Source of the DNA: Tragulus kanchil
Taxonomy: Eukaryota; Chordata; Mammalia; Artiodactyla; Tragulidae
Direction of reading: 5' to 3'
DNA length: 64,000 nucleotides
Assembly: GCA_022376925.1 (NCBI GenBank)
Contig: JAIOJX010000002.1
Coordinates: forward strand, 37,224,501-37,288,500
The position numbers and the translations under genes were made by a program. The notes under the pieces were generated by a model that searched no databases, was not told the origin of the DNA, and saw only the letters and a program-made list of their open reading frames with translations. This document shows, piece after piece, positions 10,681 to 23,384 of this stretch. The first letter of the stretch is position 1; every line of letters begins with the position of its first letter.

Positions 10681-12129
10681 CCAGGAAAGGTAGAAATAAT
10701 CAAAAACAGAAAAATTTTTGAAACAGCAGAATGAAAGATGTTTATGAACAATGTAGGTTTATTTTAGAACTTTAAAAAAAAAGATTTTGTGAAACAAGAA
10801 GACTTTGACAAATCACCCTCAAGCCACCTCACTATCCTGGCAGCATTCCCACACCCTCGACCTCTCTCCGCGGTTGCACTGTCTGTTCCCAATCTCCATC
10901 ACCTCTGAGCTGAAGGTGGGCCCCGCCTCCACCTGTCCCCACGCGCTAATCTCACCGCAGTAGCTACAGTGGACCCTTGAGTGCCGGACACTGGCAGCCA
11001 AGTTGTGCACCTTCTCCAAAACCCCAACACATGATGTAATTGGGCAATAATGAAGTGACTGGCTAAATATCTTTGCATTTGAATACATTCAAGCTTTGTT
11101 TAAAATCAGTGAAGTCCGTGGTCCTCTCAGTCATCCCTAGAGTTCACCTTTTACCCAATTGGAAAAGAAACCAAATGCCCCAATTCCACCTTTGTTCTCC
11201 CTCTCCTGTCCTCCTGCCCGCCCCTGCTTGGGTTTATCTCACACTTTTGGCAGACATGCATGTGCTTTCCAGGTAACTTGATGGTAAAGAATCTGCCTGC
11301 CAGTGTAAGAGATGAGGATTCGATCCCTGAGTCAGGAAAATCCCCTGGAGAAGGAAATGTTTACCCACTCCAGTATTCTTGCCTGGAGAATTTCATGGAC
11401 AGAGGAGCCTGGTGGGCCAAAGTCCACGGGGTGGCAGGAAGTTGGACATGGCTTAACAACTGAGAACACAGACACATACATGCATAGCTCTTCCCTGAGG
11501 CATTTCTGAGGCCAGGCAGTGATGCCCAAAGGTCTCAGATCAGATCAGATTGGGCTCTGCCCTCTGAGTGAGCCAGAGCCTCCCTGGACTCACCAAAATC
11601 TGCAGGTCAAGGGTCGGGCATCTGATCCTGAGTGGAACTCTGCCACTAGCTAGCTGTAGGTCTTTGGCAAACTGTATAATCTTTCCTGTTCTCAATTTTC
11701 AATCAAGTAAACCCAAGGCAGGATTAAATAATTTCTGAAAATCACTTCTAGTTCTGAAAGACGATGATCTGTGATTCAACAGCCAGGAAAGGTAGAAATA
11801 ATCAAAAACAGAAAAATTTTTGAAACAGCAGAATGAAAGATGTTTATGAACAATGTAGGTTTATTTTAGAACTTAGATGTGGAGGATAGAAGAACAAGAC
11901 TCTCCTTACACATCCTGGTGGAAGAGAACAAGGTCATTAGAGACTGGGTGGGTAGAAAATGAGACCACGGATGACGAAATGAACCAGCTGACCACAACTC
12001 TTACCACTATGGATGAATGACACATCTCCAAATGCTGTCATTAAATGTATAGGAAACAAATTCTAGCTATGAATAAGTGTTTCCTTGTTTATGCTTTCGG
12101 TAGTTTGGGAAGAAAAGTAGAATCTGTTG

Positions 12130-12432
12130 GCTTTTTTTTTTACTGTTGGCCTTTTTTTTTTTTTTTACTGTTGGCCTCTGTTATTGCTTTTTTATTTATT
12201 TATTTTCATCCACACTTTATTCTTTGGCCTGTGTGGGCCTCCCATTGCATTGGCCTCTCTAATTGCAGAGTACCAGCTGTGGGCACATGCGCTACAGTGC
12301 TCTGGCTCGTAATTCGACACACCAGTCCAGCCACTCCACAGCACATGGGATCTTCTCGGGCCAGGGACAGAACCAGTGCCCCTTGCACTGCAAGGCAGAT
12401 TCTTTACCAACTGGACCACCAGGGAAACCCTA
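12130..12432 (-). mobile_element. tRNA-derived SINE (CHR-like)
   Basis: On the minus strand it runs from a head (revcomp of GGACCACCAGGGAAACCC) through the CCTTGCACTGCAAGGCAG region to a body complementary to TTGGCCTGTGTGGGCCTCCC and a T-rich tail near 12130-12210. It is homologous to the elements at 51751 and 57515 but more diverged. Confidence 0.8.
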
Positions 12433-13028
12433 GAGTCCGTTTTTTCGGGTCTTAAATCACAGATTCTCCAAGCATGGTCTACAAGTCTAGATCAGAGATC
12501 AGAGTATTTCAGATGGAGATAGGAAGAACTGGGAACCAGAAGTCCTGCTTTTTTAGTTAGTGCACGAGGAAAGTAAAGACCAGGCTGGCTGAGTGACTCA
12601 TTGGAGGTTGCACAGCATGGAGGTTCGCTCCCCAAAGGTCTGATGGGTGGGGCGCCCCACTGCCACGCATCCTCATCCATGAAACGGTTCTCACCAGTTC
12701 ATGTCGGTCTGGTCTCTGGGCTCTAATTGAAGCCGTCACCTTTGACACTGAGTCCCACACTTCACCCCTGTACACACTGCACCCCCAAGACTGTCAGCCT
12801 AGGTGGATGGTGCACAAGGAGATCTTTTGCAGTGCTGGAGGATTTCCAGCCCTCCAGGATGGGGTCCAAGATGCACACCTCTTGCCACCTGATGTGGGTT
12901 CCTCTGGCAACCCCCCAGGTGTTTTCAACTTCTGCATCAGCAGTAGGTGAAGGGCTCCACTCGGCTCCAGGGCTGTATGTCTCCATCTATGTGCTGCTAG
13001 AAACCTAGAAAGTTTGAAAGCCAACACA
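12433..13028. other. intergenic, nothing recognised
   Basis: Single-copy-looking DNA. Overlapping 60-93-codon frames occur on both strands with no recognisable protein. Confidence 0.45.
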
Positions 13029-13244
13029 CGGGCTTCCCTTGGGGCTCAGATGCTAAAGACTTGGCCTGCAATACAGGAGACCTGAGTTCAAACCCTGGGT
13101 CAGGAAGATCCCTTGGAGAAGGGAATAGCAACCCACTCCAGTATTCTTGCCTGGAGAACTGCATGGACAGAGGGACCTGGCCGACTATGGTCCATGGGAC
13201 CTCAAAGAGTCAGATACGACTGAGCAACTAACACTTTTATTTTC
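13029..13244 (+). mobile_element. Bov-A/Bov-tA SINE
   Basis: Sense element from GGGCTTCCCTTGGGGCTCAG to ACGACTGAGCAACTAACACT. Confidence 0.88.
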
Positions 13245-13384
13245 ACATGTTCTGAATGCAAAGAGACATATCCAAGAAAAAAGTCAGTCTGCGTACAGGA
13301 ACACTCCAAAACACGTTTCCCCTCTGGATTTTCCCAAATAGTAAAGATCGAGTTAAAGGGAATGCCACAATAGATGTGCATTCC

Positions 13385-15671
13385 CTGCTCTATCGCAATA
13401 GGCAATAATAAAGAAGGACTTTATTACTTCACGAGGTGATGGTGGTCTCCTATTTTGAGCGTCTTAAGCGTTTACCTGAAGTCAGCTGATCCTCTTGAGG
13501 TACCATAGTACAATAGTACCTCGAAAGAATACATCGAGGTGCGCTGGATTTTATGTGCTGTGCTTAGTCTCTCAGTTGCACCCGACCCTCTGAGACCACA
13601 TGGTCATGGACTGTGACCCACAAGACTCCTCTGTCCATGGGATGCTCCAGGCAAGAATATTGGCGTGGATTGCCATTCCCTTTTCCAGGGAGTCTTCCTA
13701 ACCCAGGGATCAAACCTTGGTCACCTGTATTGCAGGCAGATTCTTTACCATCTGAGCCCCCAGGGAAGCCCAAGTTGAAACAAAACTAAGCATATTGTAT
13801 GTAAAAATGCTCCTCCAACTACTGCCTTGGGTGGAATATTATGATCCTGGCCATCCATGAATATTTCTTCGTCTGTCTCCTCATTCATGAAAATAGGAGT
13901 CTTCGTGGCTGCTCTGGCGGTCTTCCAAGGCTGTTATTGGAGATGAGATGAGGAAAAACTAGCATCCACCTGCAACTGAAGTGGTACAAATGTAAGTTGC
14001 TCTTATTTCAAAATGTGAGCTCACTGCCCTCCACGAACACTCGTTCTTCGATTCTGTTTGAAAAACAACTTTGGAGGTTGGCACCTCTGCCCCGCTATCC
14101 GGGCCTGCAGCTGGCTCTCTGGAAGGGGGGTAGGCCGTCTTGGAACTTGCTGGAAGGTGTTTGGATGTACACCTACTTGTGCTGCAGACAAGGGGTGCCA
14201 CGCTACGGCAGCAGGAGCCTTTCCAGACTCCTTGAAGGAATGTGACCCGGCCTTCTCACAGCTGTGCGCAAGCCAAAATATATATTGACCTGATGGACCA
14301 CAATGGAGTCAAGTGTTTAAAGTCAAAAACACGCTTTAAAAAAAAGTCCTTGAGTGGGCTGCTTGAGAGATACCTGGGTGCCGAAGTGAATCTCTGCATA
14401 ATAAACCACAAAGTAGACTTTTTCTTAACTTTCTGCACTGGGCCAAGGACAGCCGAAGGGGGAAAGCACAGTTCTGTGGACCGCTTCCTCGTTTCTGCAT
14501 CACGAGCAATTCAGCTCGTGGCAGAGTTCTACTGTGAGGCCAGCAAATCCTGCTCTATCGCATAGGCATAGGTAGTTTTTTGGTTGCTTTACCTGAAGTC
14601 AGCTGATCCTCTTGAGGTACCATAGTACAATAGTACCTCGAAAGAATACATCGAGGTGCGCTGGATTTTATGTGCTGTGCTTAGTCTCTCAGTTGCACCC
14701 GACCCTCTGAGACCACATGGTCATGGACTGTGACCCACAAGACTCCTCTGTCCATGGGATGCTCCAGGCAAGAATATTGGCGTGGATTGCCATTCCCTTT
14801 TCCAGGGAGTCTTCCTAACCCAGGGATCAAACCTTGGTCACCTGTATTGCAGGCAGATTCTTTACCATCTGAGCCCCAGGAAGCCCAAGTTGAAACAAAA
14901 CTAAGCATATTGTATGTAAAAATGCTCCTCCAACTACTGCCTTGGGTGGAATATTATGATCCTGGCCATCCATGAATATTTCTTCGTCTGTCTCCTCATT
15001 CATGAAAATAGGAGTCTTCGTGGCTGCTCTGGCGGTCTTCCAAGGCTGTTATTGGAGATGAGATGAGGAAAAACTAGCATCCACCTGCAACTGAAGTGGT
15101 ACAAATGTAAGTTGCTCTTATTTCAAAATGTGAGCTCACTGCCCTCCACGAACACTCGTTCTTCGATTCTGTTTGAAAAACAACTTTGGAGGTTGGCACC
15201 TCTGCCCCGCTATCCGGGCCTGCAGCTGGCTCTCTGGAAGGGGGGTAGGCCGTCTTGGAACTTGCTGGAAGGTGTTTGGATGTACACCTACTTGTGCTGC
15301 AGACAAGGGGTGCCACGCTACGGCAGCAGGAGCCTTTCCAGACTCCTTGAAGGAATGTGACCCGGCCTTCTCACAGCTGTGCGCAAGCCAAAATATATAT
15401 TGACCTGATGGACCACAATGGAGTCAAGTGTTTAAAGTCAAAAACACGCTTTAAAAAAAAGTCCTTGAGTGGGCTGCTTGAGAGATACCTGGGTGCCGAA
15501 GTGAATCTCTGCATAATAAACCACAAAGTAGACTTTTTCTTAACTTTCTGCACTGGGCCAAGGACAGCCGAAGGGGGAAAGCACAGTTCTGTGGACCGCT
15601 TCCTCGTTTCTGCATCACGAGCAATTCAGCTCGTGGCAGAGTTCTACTGTGAGGCCAGCAAATCCTGCTCG
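13385..15671. repeat. tandem duplication D4 (probable artefact), period 1115-1117
   Basis: 13385-14555 recurs up to 15671. The start of copy 2 (14551-14590) is a shortened, scrambled version of 13385-13470. Single bases are lost from C- and G-runs (GAGCCCCCAGGGAAGCCC versus GAGCCCCAGGAAGCCC). Besides one SINE, 13772-14555 (and its copy) holds no recognised feature. Confidence 0.88.
13556..13771 (-). mobile_element. Bov-A/Bov-tA SINE (second copy at 14673-14886)
   Basis: Antisense element with CTCCTCTGTCCATGGGATGC, CAGGCAAGAATATTGGCGTG, CCAGGGATCAAACCTTGGTC and the head near 13755-13771. Confidence 0.88.
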
Positions 15672-15877
15672 TCGCAGTAAAAAATGTTTAGCTTCAAAGA
15701 AACGTGCTTCTATGTCCCTGCTCTGCATCCTTCTTTCTAACGTCACACGTGTCCCTTATGCTTCCTATAATCCCCTTCCTGATGGGCAGAAATCTGCTGC
15801 AAAACAATCTCCCAAACTTGGGAAAAAACTGCAGAAATGTTGGCTGCCTCTTTGGCACTGATGTGCATGAGGGTGTG

Positions 15878-16086
15878 CATCCCAGCTGGCTCAGATGGTA
15901 AAGAATTCGTCTGCTCTGCAGGAGACGCAAGTTCCATCCCTGCATTGGGAAGGTGCCCTGAAACAGGAAACAGCAACCCTCTCCAGTCTTCTTGCCTGGA
16001 GAATCCCACGGACAGAGGAGCCTGGCGGGCTACAGCCCATGGGGTCGCAAAGAGTCTGACACGACTGAGCATGCACAAGCACAACT
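15878..16086 (+). mobile_element. Bov-A/Bov-tA SINE
   Basis: Sense element: GGCTCAGATGGTAAAGAATT, GAATCCCACGGACAGAGGAG, GGGGTCGCAAAGAGTCTGAC. Confidence 0.88.
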
Positions 16087-16215
16087 GAGGGCGCACAAAC
16101 TCTGCCTTCTCTCCCTCTGGTCATGCGCAACTCCCGTGACCCTTCCCTGTTACCCCCGTTGTTTTAATTCAGGTGGCATATTGTGAAAGATTTTTTGAGC
16201 CATGTCTTGCCTACA

Positions 16216-16800
16216 TGGAATGCCCCGGGGTTCTGAACTGCAGAGGGGAATCTGGCTCATGCACCAGGTTCATTAGGGAAACACCACTGCCTCCAGCAAA
16301 TTCTAAGAAGTGATGGATTATTTGATTATTCGGTGAGATTTCAAGCACCAGCTTGAAGTCTAAGGGGAGAAACCCTGTTGAACCAGGCAGGTGGTCAGAG
16401 TGTTCTGGGTTGTGTCATGTCCTCGAGTATTCAGACTCTTGGCATCACACAGTGGGGGAAAGGGGTCCAGGCGGTGGGGGAGGTCCTGGGGAAGTCTGGG
16501 AATTTGCCACAGGCCCCTTACCCCTCCACTTCTGACCTCGTTCTGCAGCCCAAGGGTGGGAACTGGGGAGCAGGGCTCCACACTGTGGCATAAACCTGGA
16601 GCAGTTGGTCCGAGGTGGTCGATTCCGCCCTGGCTTAGAGGGGCCCTGGGCAATTGAGACAGATTTCCCAGGTATGTGTGGATGGGATGCCCCGGGGGTT
16701 CTGGAGTGCAGAGGGCAATTTGCCTCATTTACCAGGCTCATTTACGGAAATGCCCCTGCTTCCAGGGATTCTAACAGGTGGTAGATTATTTTACGATTTG
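16216..16800 (+). repeat. diverged direct repeat pair, about 115 bp each
   Basis: 16216-16330 and 16684-16800 align throughout: TGCCCCGGGGTTCTG versus TGCCCCGGGGGTTCTG, then a shared GTGCAGAGGG/CTGCAGAGGG, CACCAGGTTCATTAGGGAAA versus TACCAGGCTCATTTACGGAA, and a GTGRTRGATTATTT end. Substitutions are scattered along the length, unlike the near-identical artefact copies elsewhere. This is therefore an old genuine duplication or two members of an unrecognised dispersed repeat. Confidence 0.65.
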
Positions 16801-16879
16801 GTTTCTGCCTCTATTGGAGGTGAAGGTCCCATAAACAGTGCTTAGCTCGGCCCTCAGCAGCCAGGAAGCCTTCCTTCCC

Positions 16880-17035
16880 TCTTGTTGTGGTTGTTCCCTC
16901 GCTCAGTCGTGTCTGACTCTCTGCAGCCCCGTGGGCTGCAGCACGCCCTCTGCCTTCCCTCTATGAAGGGCATTCCTCCCACCTCAAGCGAGTGTCCTGC
17001 TCATTTTCCACCAGCGCCTGGCCACACCTCCGAGC
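16880..17035 (-). mobile_element. Bov-A/ART2-type SINE, diverged
   Basis: CTCAGTCGTGTCTGACTCTC and GCAGCCCCGTGGGCTGCAGC are clear; the remaining body is heavily mutated. Confidence 0.6.
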
Positions 17036-18099
17036 TTGACGACAGGTGCACAGTGCTGCGAACTGAAGGCAAGAGAGAAACCCGGTCAGTGATCAAGTGC
17101 TGGAGGGCACGGCAGCGGACAGTGCACTGCCTTCCTCACTTAGGATCTTCAAATCCCCTGTCGGGAGAGACCCACAGACCCCAGACAGGAAGTGGTTTTG
17201 AATCCTAAACCTTCCTGCAGAGCCTCTGTGTACTTCACATATGACAGTGACACTCACTCCTCCGGGAGCACAGTCTTCAAGTCCATGTGCACATTCACAT
17301 TCTCTGGCCTGCCCTGTTGTCCCTGGCCTAGGGAGCTTCAGCACTGCTGGACCCCGGGGCATTTCCATCCCCTTGATAACTGTGATCTCCAGGTTCTTTA
17401 CTTGCCCATTCCTGCTTTCCTGCTCTCCCTGGGGACACCCGCCAGATCTCTTTTCCTCCCATATCCTAAACCAAGAGACGTTCATTAGAAAAACAAGGTC
17501 AGATTTCAGTTACTGCCACTTTCTCATCTTCAACATTTCATGTCCTGCCCCCAGTGGCACTACCACGGGCTCCTCAGGGTGCTCTCCTAGCAAAGCAGCG
17601 GTCCCCCAGGCGGTGGGATCCATGGCCCCACAGAGGAAGAACCTGGAACGAGGAATGCAGGCCGGGCGACCTCAGCAGGCACGGCGGGGAGTAGCAGTTC
17701 TACACCGAAGACTCACCAGAGCTCAAAGCTGGCCGTGTTCCAGTATTGCTTAAGCGTCTTCTGTTCATCACTTCTGTATTTATGCTGCACATTTGGGGTA
17801 GTACACTCGTTCATAGATTTGGCCATATCCATCTGTCATCTGAAGAAGAAAGGAAAACATGCCAATGTATTTTGGACCAAAAGCATAGTGATTTTCTGTT
17901 CACAGGGAAGAGATTTTCTGTAAGCTTACTGTTTTACAGGGAACTTAATGAGAATTGATTAAGGAATCTGGGTTTTTTTCCCTCCTATGGCTAATAAACT
18001 TTTTAGTGCATTTTTTAAGAAAAGAAACATGAGGTCAGAATAGCAAGAAGGAAAGTCACCCACTTGGGTGGTAGGTTCACTGCTGTCAGAGAAATGACC
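17036..18099. other. intergenic, nothing recognised
   Basis: Moderate GC on the left, AT-rich on the right. The 170-codon open frame at 17241-17753 is low-complexity Ser/Pro-rich translation with no recognised domain. Confidence 0.45.
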
Positions 18100-18410
18100 T
18101 TTGTTGCCTTGATTCAGAAAGCCTGGATCCCGTCCTCTGCCTTTCCCAGCCCCTCTTCTCTTGCCTTTATGTCCTTTCATTCGCAACACTTACAATTTCC
18201 TAATAAGCTATCTAGTTCATTTATTGTGTCTATAGCTCATCAACTCTGCCTTTCTCTCCAATCATCTAAGTCTCATGAGAGCACAGGTCTTTGCCTATCT
18301 TGTTCAGTAATCAGCCTTAAGTTCCGAGGACAGCATGGGGCCTAGTAAGGACTCAATTAGTGTTTGCTGGAGAACAAAACTAACACTAAGTGTCTGCTAT
18401 ACAAATGAGT
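18100..18410 (+). mobile_element. L2 (LINE2) 3' end
   Basis: CTCATGAGAGCACAGGTCTT, TGCCTATCTTGTTCAGTAAT and ATGGGGCCTAGTAAGGACTC followed by AATTAGTGTTTGCTGGA match the conserved L2 3' terminal region in order. Confidence 0.6.
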
Positions 18411-19224
18411 GAATGCTGAAAGACAGATATCTCTCTGATGCTCAGGTCATAGAGCATATCCTTCAGATTGCTAAATCTTCTCCTTGCCTAATTTCCTCAC
18501 CTCTACGTCCAAAGCTTTGGCAAAAATTTAAACTTCGTCCAAGTCTTTCTTTTACTCTCTTTACTTGCTCCCATACCTACAGCCCCAAACTTTAATCTAA
18601 ACACCATCATTTCCTTGGTCCAGTCTGATCCTGTTCTTCAAAGAGCCCCACGTTTCAATGCACAATGTGTTCTCTCTCGGTTGTTCACCCATTCTAATGA
18701 AATCCGTCGCATTATTTGTTTTATTGTTCAGAGAAGTATTCAAAACTTCAGTGCCATAAACACTTCAGGAAAAACATCTATTCAAATGTAATTGTCTATC
18801 GTTTGAAAGATGCTACTGTATTCTTGAAGATTCCTTGTGCCAAATCATAAACCCTTACGCAGCCAGTCCTCTCCCTTAGAGATCCCCAGATAGTAAAATT
18901 ACTATAATTAGTTTTGCAATCACTTAGCACCAAAGAACTCTTACTCAAGACTAGGGTACTGTTCTTTTTGGGGGGGAGGGGGCAATGCACAATGATTATT
19001 TTTAATCATACTGAATACATTTCTATGATTTTTTTAGGGTACTATTTTTGAGAGACCGAGGAGTTCAACAACACGGAAGGAAGTGGTACTGATCTACAGA
19101 CTATAGTAGCGAAGCAAAGATAAAGTCTGTGATTTCTGATTTTCAAAATAGAATCTCCTGGAATGGAGATTTCATGGATATATTTTACTTTCCTTTATCC
19201 TCAAAGAGGAGGGACACAGAATAA
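18411..19224. other. intergenic, nothing recognised
   Basis: AT-rich sequence with a G-run at 18970-18980. No supported feature. Confidence 0.45.
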
Positions 19225-19400
19225 AAATAATGGATATTTATTGGTACTTTCTATGATCCAGTGACTGTGCTAAGCTTTTTGCAGAAATCATCTGACTCCT
19301 GGCCCACGGTAACTATAAAATGTTGGCATTTCACAGTTTCAGAACGTGAGACTTCTACATCTAAGTAATTATCCAAAGTCCATGGCTTAGGACAGCTAGG
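19225..19400 (-). mobile_element. MIR
   Basis: GGATATTTATTGGTACTTTC, CAGTGACTGTGCTAAGCTTT and TAAGTAATTATCCAAAGTCC followed by GACAGCTAGGAA give the reverse-complement MIR pattern in order. Confidence 0.65.
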
Positions 19401-20084
19401 AAAGAGTGGGTGCCCCCACCTTCAACCGCCAGCTGCACCCCTCCCATCCTGTTGCTTATTTCCTCCGTTTCCACACCTCTCCCCACCCCTACACATAAAG
19501 GGGCCTCTGCAGAGGCATAGGGAAGTGACCCGAACACTGCTCAGAGCTCTCTTGTGCCCTGAGGGGTCGGAGCCTCGCCCCCACCAGGAGCGGAACTCCG
19601 GAACCCTGTGCTGCTGTTCACATTGTTGTTGTGTCTTGTTTTCCCAAGAAATTAGTCCACTGAGGTTGTGAAAGACATTCTTCAAAAGTGGGAATTACCT
19701 TCAGAAGCTGTGAAGGCTGTGGAATGCAGTTCTACAGGATGACATCCACCTTTCCAGGGAGACAAGATGACAGCTCTGGCGGCCAAGCCCCTGCACCAGG
19801 AGGTGGAAACACCCCACCCCTGAGTCCCCAGGTCTCTAAGGAGCCTGGGCGTGTGTCAGGAAGCACTTGAGCACAAAATGACGCAACCCACTGTTTTATC
19901 CAGGAAATAGTCTCCTTGGCTCTGCAGATGACCCCCACTTTGGCCTTCCTCTTCCTTGCTCTTCATAATGAAGAGCATGGTCACCACACCGATATCATGT
20001 CCCACTGTCACCTCCAGAGCGGAAGAAGCAGGCATGGTGACAGGGCGCCCAGGACCAAGCATTTGGGGGGACGTAGAGGTTAGG
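19401..20084. other. intergenic, nothing recognised
   Basis: GC-moderate DNA with no exon-like frame recognised. Confidence 0.45.
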
Positions 20085-20215
20085 TGATGGAGGAGGCCAT
20101 GGCAACCCCTCCAGAATCCTTGCCTGGAGAATCCCACAGATAGAGGAGCCTGACAGGCTGCAGCCCATGGGGTCGCAGAGTCAGACGCGCCTGAGTGACT
20201 GAGCGTGCACGCAGA
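20085..20215 (+). mobile_element. Bov-A SINE 3' half
   Basis: CTTGCCTGGAGAATCCCACA, GATAGAGGAGCCTGACAGGC and GCCCATGGGGTCGCAGAGTC are present; the tRNA-derived head is absent. Confidence 0.8.
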
Positions 20216-20730
20216 GGCTTGGTGAAGAGGCAGTCACGCAGGCACAGACGCTGACTAGCTTGTAAATTTCCTCCTAGGTTATAAATTCTCATTCATTCTT
20301 GCAGCCCCTCTGGAAGCCTTTTGTGTATCGACTCCATAAGTATTAAATAATGAGACCAACAGTCGCTGCAGCACTAGGTGTAGTCGGGAACCCAAGGAAA
20401 TGGAAGATGCTGCAAGGCCACGTCTGTGGGGCCCTGGAGAATGGAGACTGGGTCCTGAGTGTCCAAAAACACACCCTGCCCGACCAGTTCAAGGCCACGG
20501 CCCCCGCATGTGGCCCCAGACCTCCAGGACCTTGTAAACTGGGGAAGGGGGGTGGATGTTTATCCTCAGGTAACAGCAGATCTCGGGAAGTTCAAGCAGG
20601 GAGTTCACTGGGTTTATGTCTGGGGAAGGTTCTCCAGGCTGCAGTGCTGAGAAGGACCTGCAGTGGGGCCAGGATTGCCCCAGGGAAAGACGGTGTAGAT
20701 GGTTGCCAGGTTCAGGGACCTTTGTGATAA
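20216..20730. other. intergenic, nothing recognised
   Basis: GC-moderate stretch with a 125-codon frame (20350-20727) that resembles no protein I know. Confidence 0.45.
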
Positions 20731-20984
20731 CCCCTGACTCAGCACCTGCTGAATTACCCTCTTGACCTTCACCTCAGAACCCTGGGAGCAGCGCTGGAGC
20801 CGCACACAATGTGACTGCAGGCCACCCGTCTGCAGCCCTGCCTTCGTCTACGCTGCTTCCAGTCAGTGGAAGAGGGCATGTCTGCCAAGGCTCCTCGCCC
20901 CCTAAGAAGCTGGCTCCTGTCTCTCCCAGGAGCTCATCCTCCAGGGAGCCTCTCAAGGCTGGCGGGGCCTCGATCCACCACGGT

Positions 20985-21040
20985 GTCCCCAGCGCTTGGC
21001 ACACGGTGGGCACTGGGCGAGTATTCGTTGAACAGAATTA
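20985..21040 (+). mobile_element. L2/MIR 3' terminal fragment (second copy at 22138-22193)
   Basis: CAGCGCTTGGCACACGGTGG followed by GTATTCGTTGAACAGAATTA resembles the common 3' terminal signature of L2/MIR elements. Confidence 0.45.
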
Positions 21041-21735
21041 AATTGTAACAGAAGTGCCTATGGGGGGTTCATTTAATATTTAGTGGAGCAGCAGAAACCA
21101 TAAGCAAAAAGACTGATGCATTTAATGACCTTAACGTGTAAAATACTGCTCAGAAATGAAAGCACAAAGTTAAAAGACAAACTGGGAAAAGTACATAGAA
21201 TACATATGACAAAGAGGTATTAATAATTTTCTTATCAAACCAAGCATTCCCCAACATGTTCACACTAACCATCTAAACAAAAAATTGGCAAAGAAAATAA
21301 ACACACCCATTCCATTTTTCACTCATCTATGACAAGGATAAAAGTTTTGAACTGCCCAGCAGGCCCCAGGGCCTAAGGAACAAGGGCTCACGGCTCTGCC
21401 TCTGGGAGAGCGAAGGTGTGCTTCCCAGGGGCGGCAGAACCACACAGGTCAAACTGCTGAACCCTCAGCCTAGCAACACCACTCCTAGAAACGCAGCACA
21501 CAGACAGAACAGGCGAAGCAACATGGCTGTGACCGCGCCTCTCCAAGGGAAGGAACCCATCCATGGAGACAGGCTGATGAAGGAGTTATCTCACAAGGCA
21601 AGACCTGCAGTGGGTCTGTAACGGGTGTGGATTATTTCAAACTGACCGGTGGAAAAAGCAGAGCGCCTCCATTCATGTACTGCGATGTTCCTTTTGTGCA
21701 AAATAAGTCTGTACAGATAGGTCTGCGGTCTAGAT

Positions 21736-21880
21736 GCTAAGCTGTGTGTGACTCTTGGAGACCCCAGGGACTGTAGCCCACCAGACTCCTCTGTCCATGG
21801 CATTTCCCAAGCAAGTACACTGGAGTGGGGTGCCGTTTCCTTCTCCAGGGATCTGCACCGAGCCAGCTGGGAAGCACCAG
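21736..21880 (-). mobile_element. Bov-A SINE (second, more intact copy at 22889-23035)
   Basis: Antisense element with TGTGTGACTCTTGGAGACCC, GACTCCTCTGTCCATGGCAT and GTGCCGTTTCCTTCTCCAGG. Confidence 0.82.
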
Positions 21881-23384
21881 ATACCCCTGACTCAGCACCT
21901 GCTGAATTACCCTCTTGACCTTCACCTCAGAACCCTGGGAGCAGCGCTGGAGCCGCACACAATGTGACTGCAGGCCACCCGTCTGCAGCCCTGCCTTCGT
22001 CTACGCTGCTTCCAGTCAGTGGAAGAGGGCATGTCTGCCAAGGCTCCTCGCCCCCTAAGAAGCTGGCTCCTGTCTCTCCCAGGAGCTCATCCTCCAGGGA
22101 GCCTCTCAAGGCTGGCGGGGCCTCGATCCACCACGGTGTCCCCAGCGCTTGGCACACGGTGGGCACTGGGCGAGTATTCGTTGAACAGAATTAAATTGTA
22201 ACAGAAGTGCCTATGGGGGGTTCATTTAATATTTAGTGGAGCAGCAGAAACCATAAGCAAAAAGACTGATGCATTTAATGACCTTAACGTGTAAAATACT
22301 GCTCAGAAATGAAAGCACAAAGTTAAAAGACAAACTGGGAAAAGTACATAGAATACATATGACAAAGAGGTATTAATAATTTTCTTATCAAACCAAGCAT
22401 TCCCCAACATGTTCACACTAACCATCTAAACAAAAAATTGGCAAAGAAAATAAACACACCCATTCCATTTTTCACTCATCTATGACAAGGATAAAAGTTT
22501 TGAACTGCCCAGCAGGCCCCAGGGCCTAAGGAACAAGGGCTCACGGCTCTGCCTCTGGGAGAGCGAAGGTGTGCTTCCCAGGGGCGGCAGAACCACACAG
22601 GTCAAACTGCTGAACCCTCAGCCTAGCAACACCACTCCTAGAAACGCAGCACACAGACAGAACAGGCGAAGCAACATGGCTGTGACCGCGCCTCTCCAAG
22701 GGAAGGAACCCATCCATGGAGACAGGCTGATGAAGGAGTTATCTCACAAGGCAAGACCTGCAGTGGGTCTGTAACGGGTGTGGATTATTTCAAACTGACC
22801 GGTGGAAAAAGCAGAGCGCCTCCATTCATGTACTGCGATGTTCCTTTTGTGCAAAATAAGTCTGTACAGATAGGTCTGCGGTCTAGATGCTAAGCTGTGT
22901 GTGACTCTTGGAGACCCCAGGGACTGTAGCCCACCAGACTCCTCTGTCCATGGCATTTCCCAAGCAAGTACACTGGAGTGGGGTGCCGTTTCCTTCTCCA
23001 GGGGATCAAATGTGTGCCACCGAGCCAGCTGGGAAGCACCAGATACCCCTGCACCTGTATGCAAGGCCTTCAAAACTCGACACTGGTTGCTTTGGGGCAG
23101 ATTTATTTACACTGTATACCCATTCCCACTGGTTGAATCTGCCATGATTTCCATGTTTAATGACAAAAGCCTGCCCCCCGCCAACCCCGCCACACATAGC
23201 TGTGGATCATATTACACACGAGAAGCCTTCCATACAGGTGTGAGGGACAGAACCATGGATGATGTTGCGTCCACTCTCCACGAGCTTCTGGACTGCTGAC
23301 ACCATGAAACTCTCACAAGAAACGCACGTGAACATTTGGACCTTTTCTCAAGATAGGGCACTGAAAGCTACAACAATAAAAAAA

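Larger units (their letters stand above)
9707..11874. repeat. tandem duplication D3 (probable artefact), period about 1103
   Basis: 9707-10772 recurs at 10810-11874, with a one-base C-run difference (AAATGCCCCCAATT versus AAATGCCCCAATT). About 37 bp of junction filler at 10773-10809 has no counterpart in copy 2. Each copy holds one SINE and one MIR. Confidence 0.88.
20731..23053. repeat. tandem duplication D5 (probable artefact), period 1153
   Basis: 20731-21883 recurs at 21884-23053. Just before the junction, copy 1 has lost about 10 bases from the SINE head (CAGGGATCTGCACCGAGCC versus CAGGGGATCAAATGTG and onward). The internal 21050-21735 stretch is AT-rich DNA without a recognised feature. 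Confidence 0.88.

Noticed and set aside
16216..16800. CRISPR-like or phage-like direct repeats
   Set aside because: There are only two diverged copies with no spacer series, in a ruminant genome.
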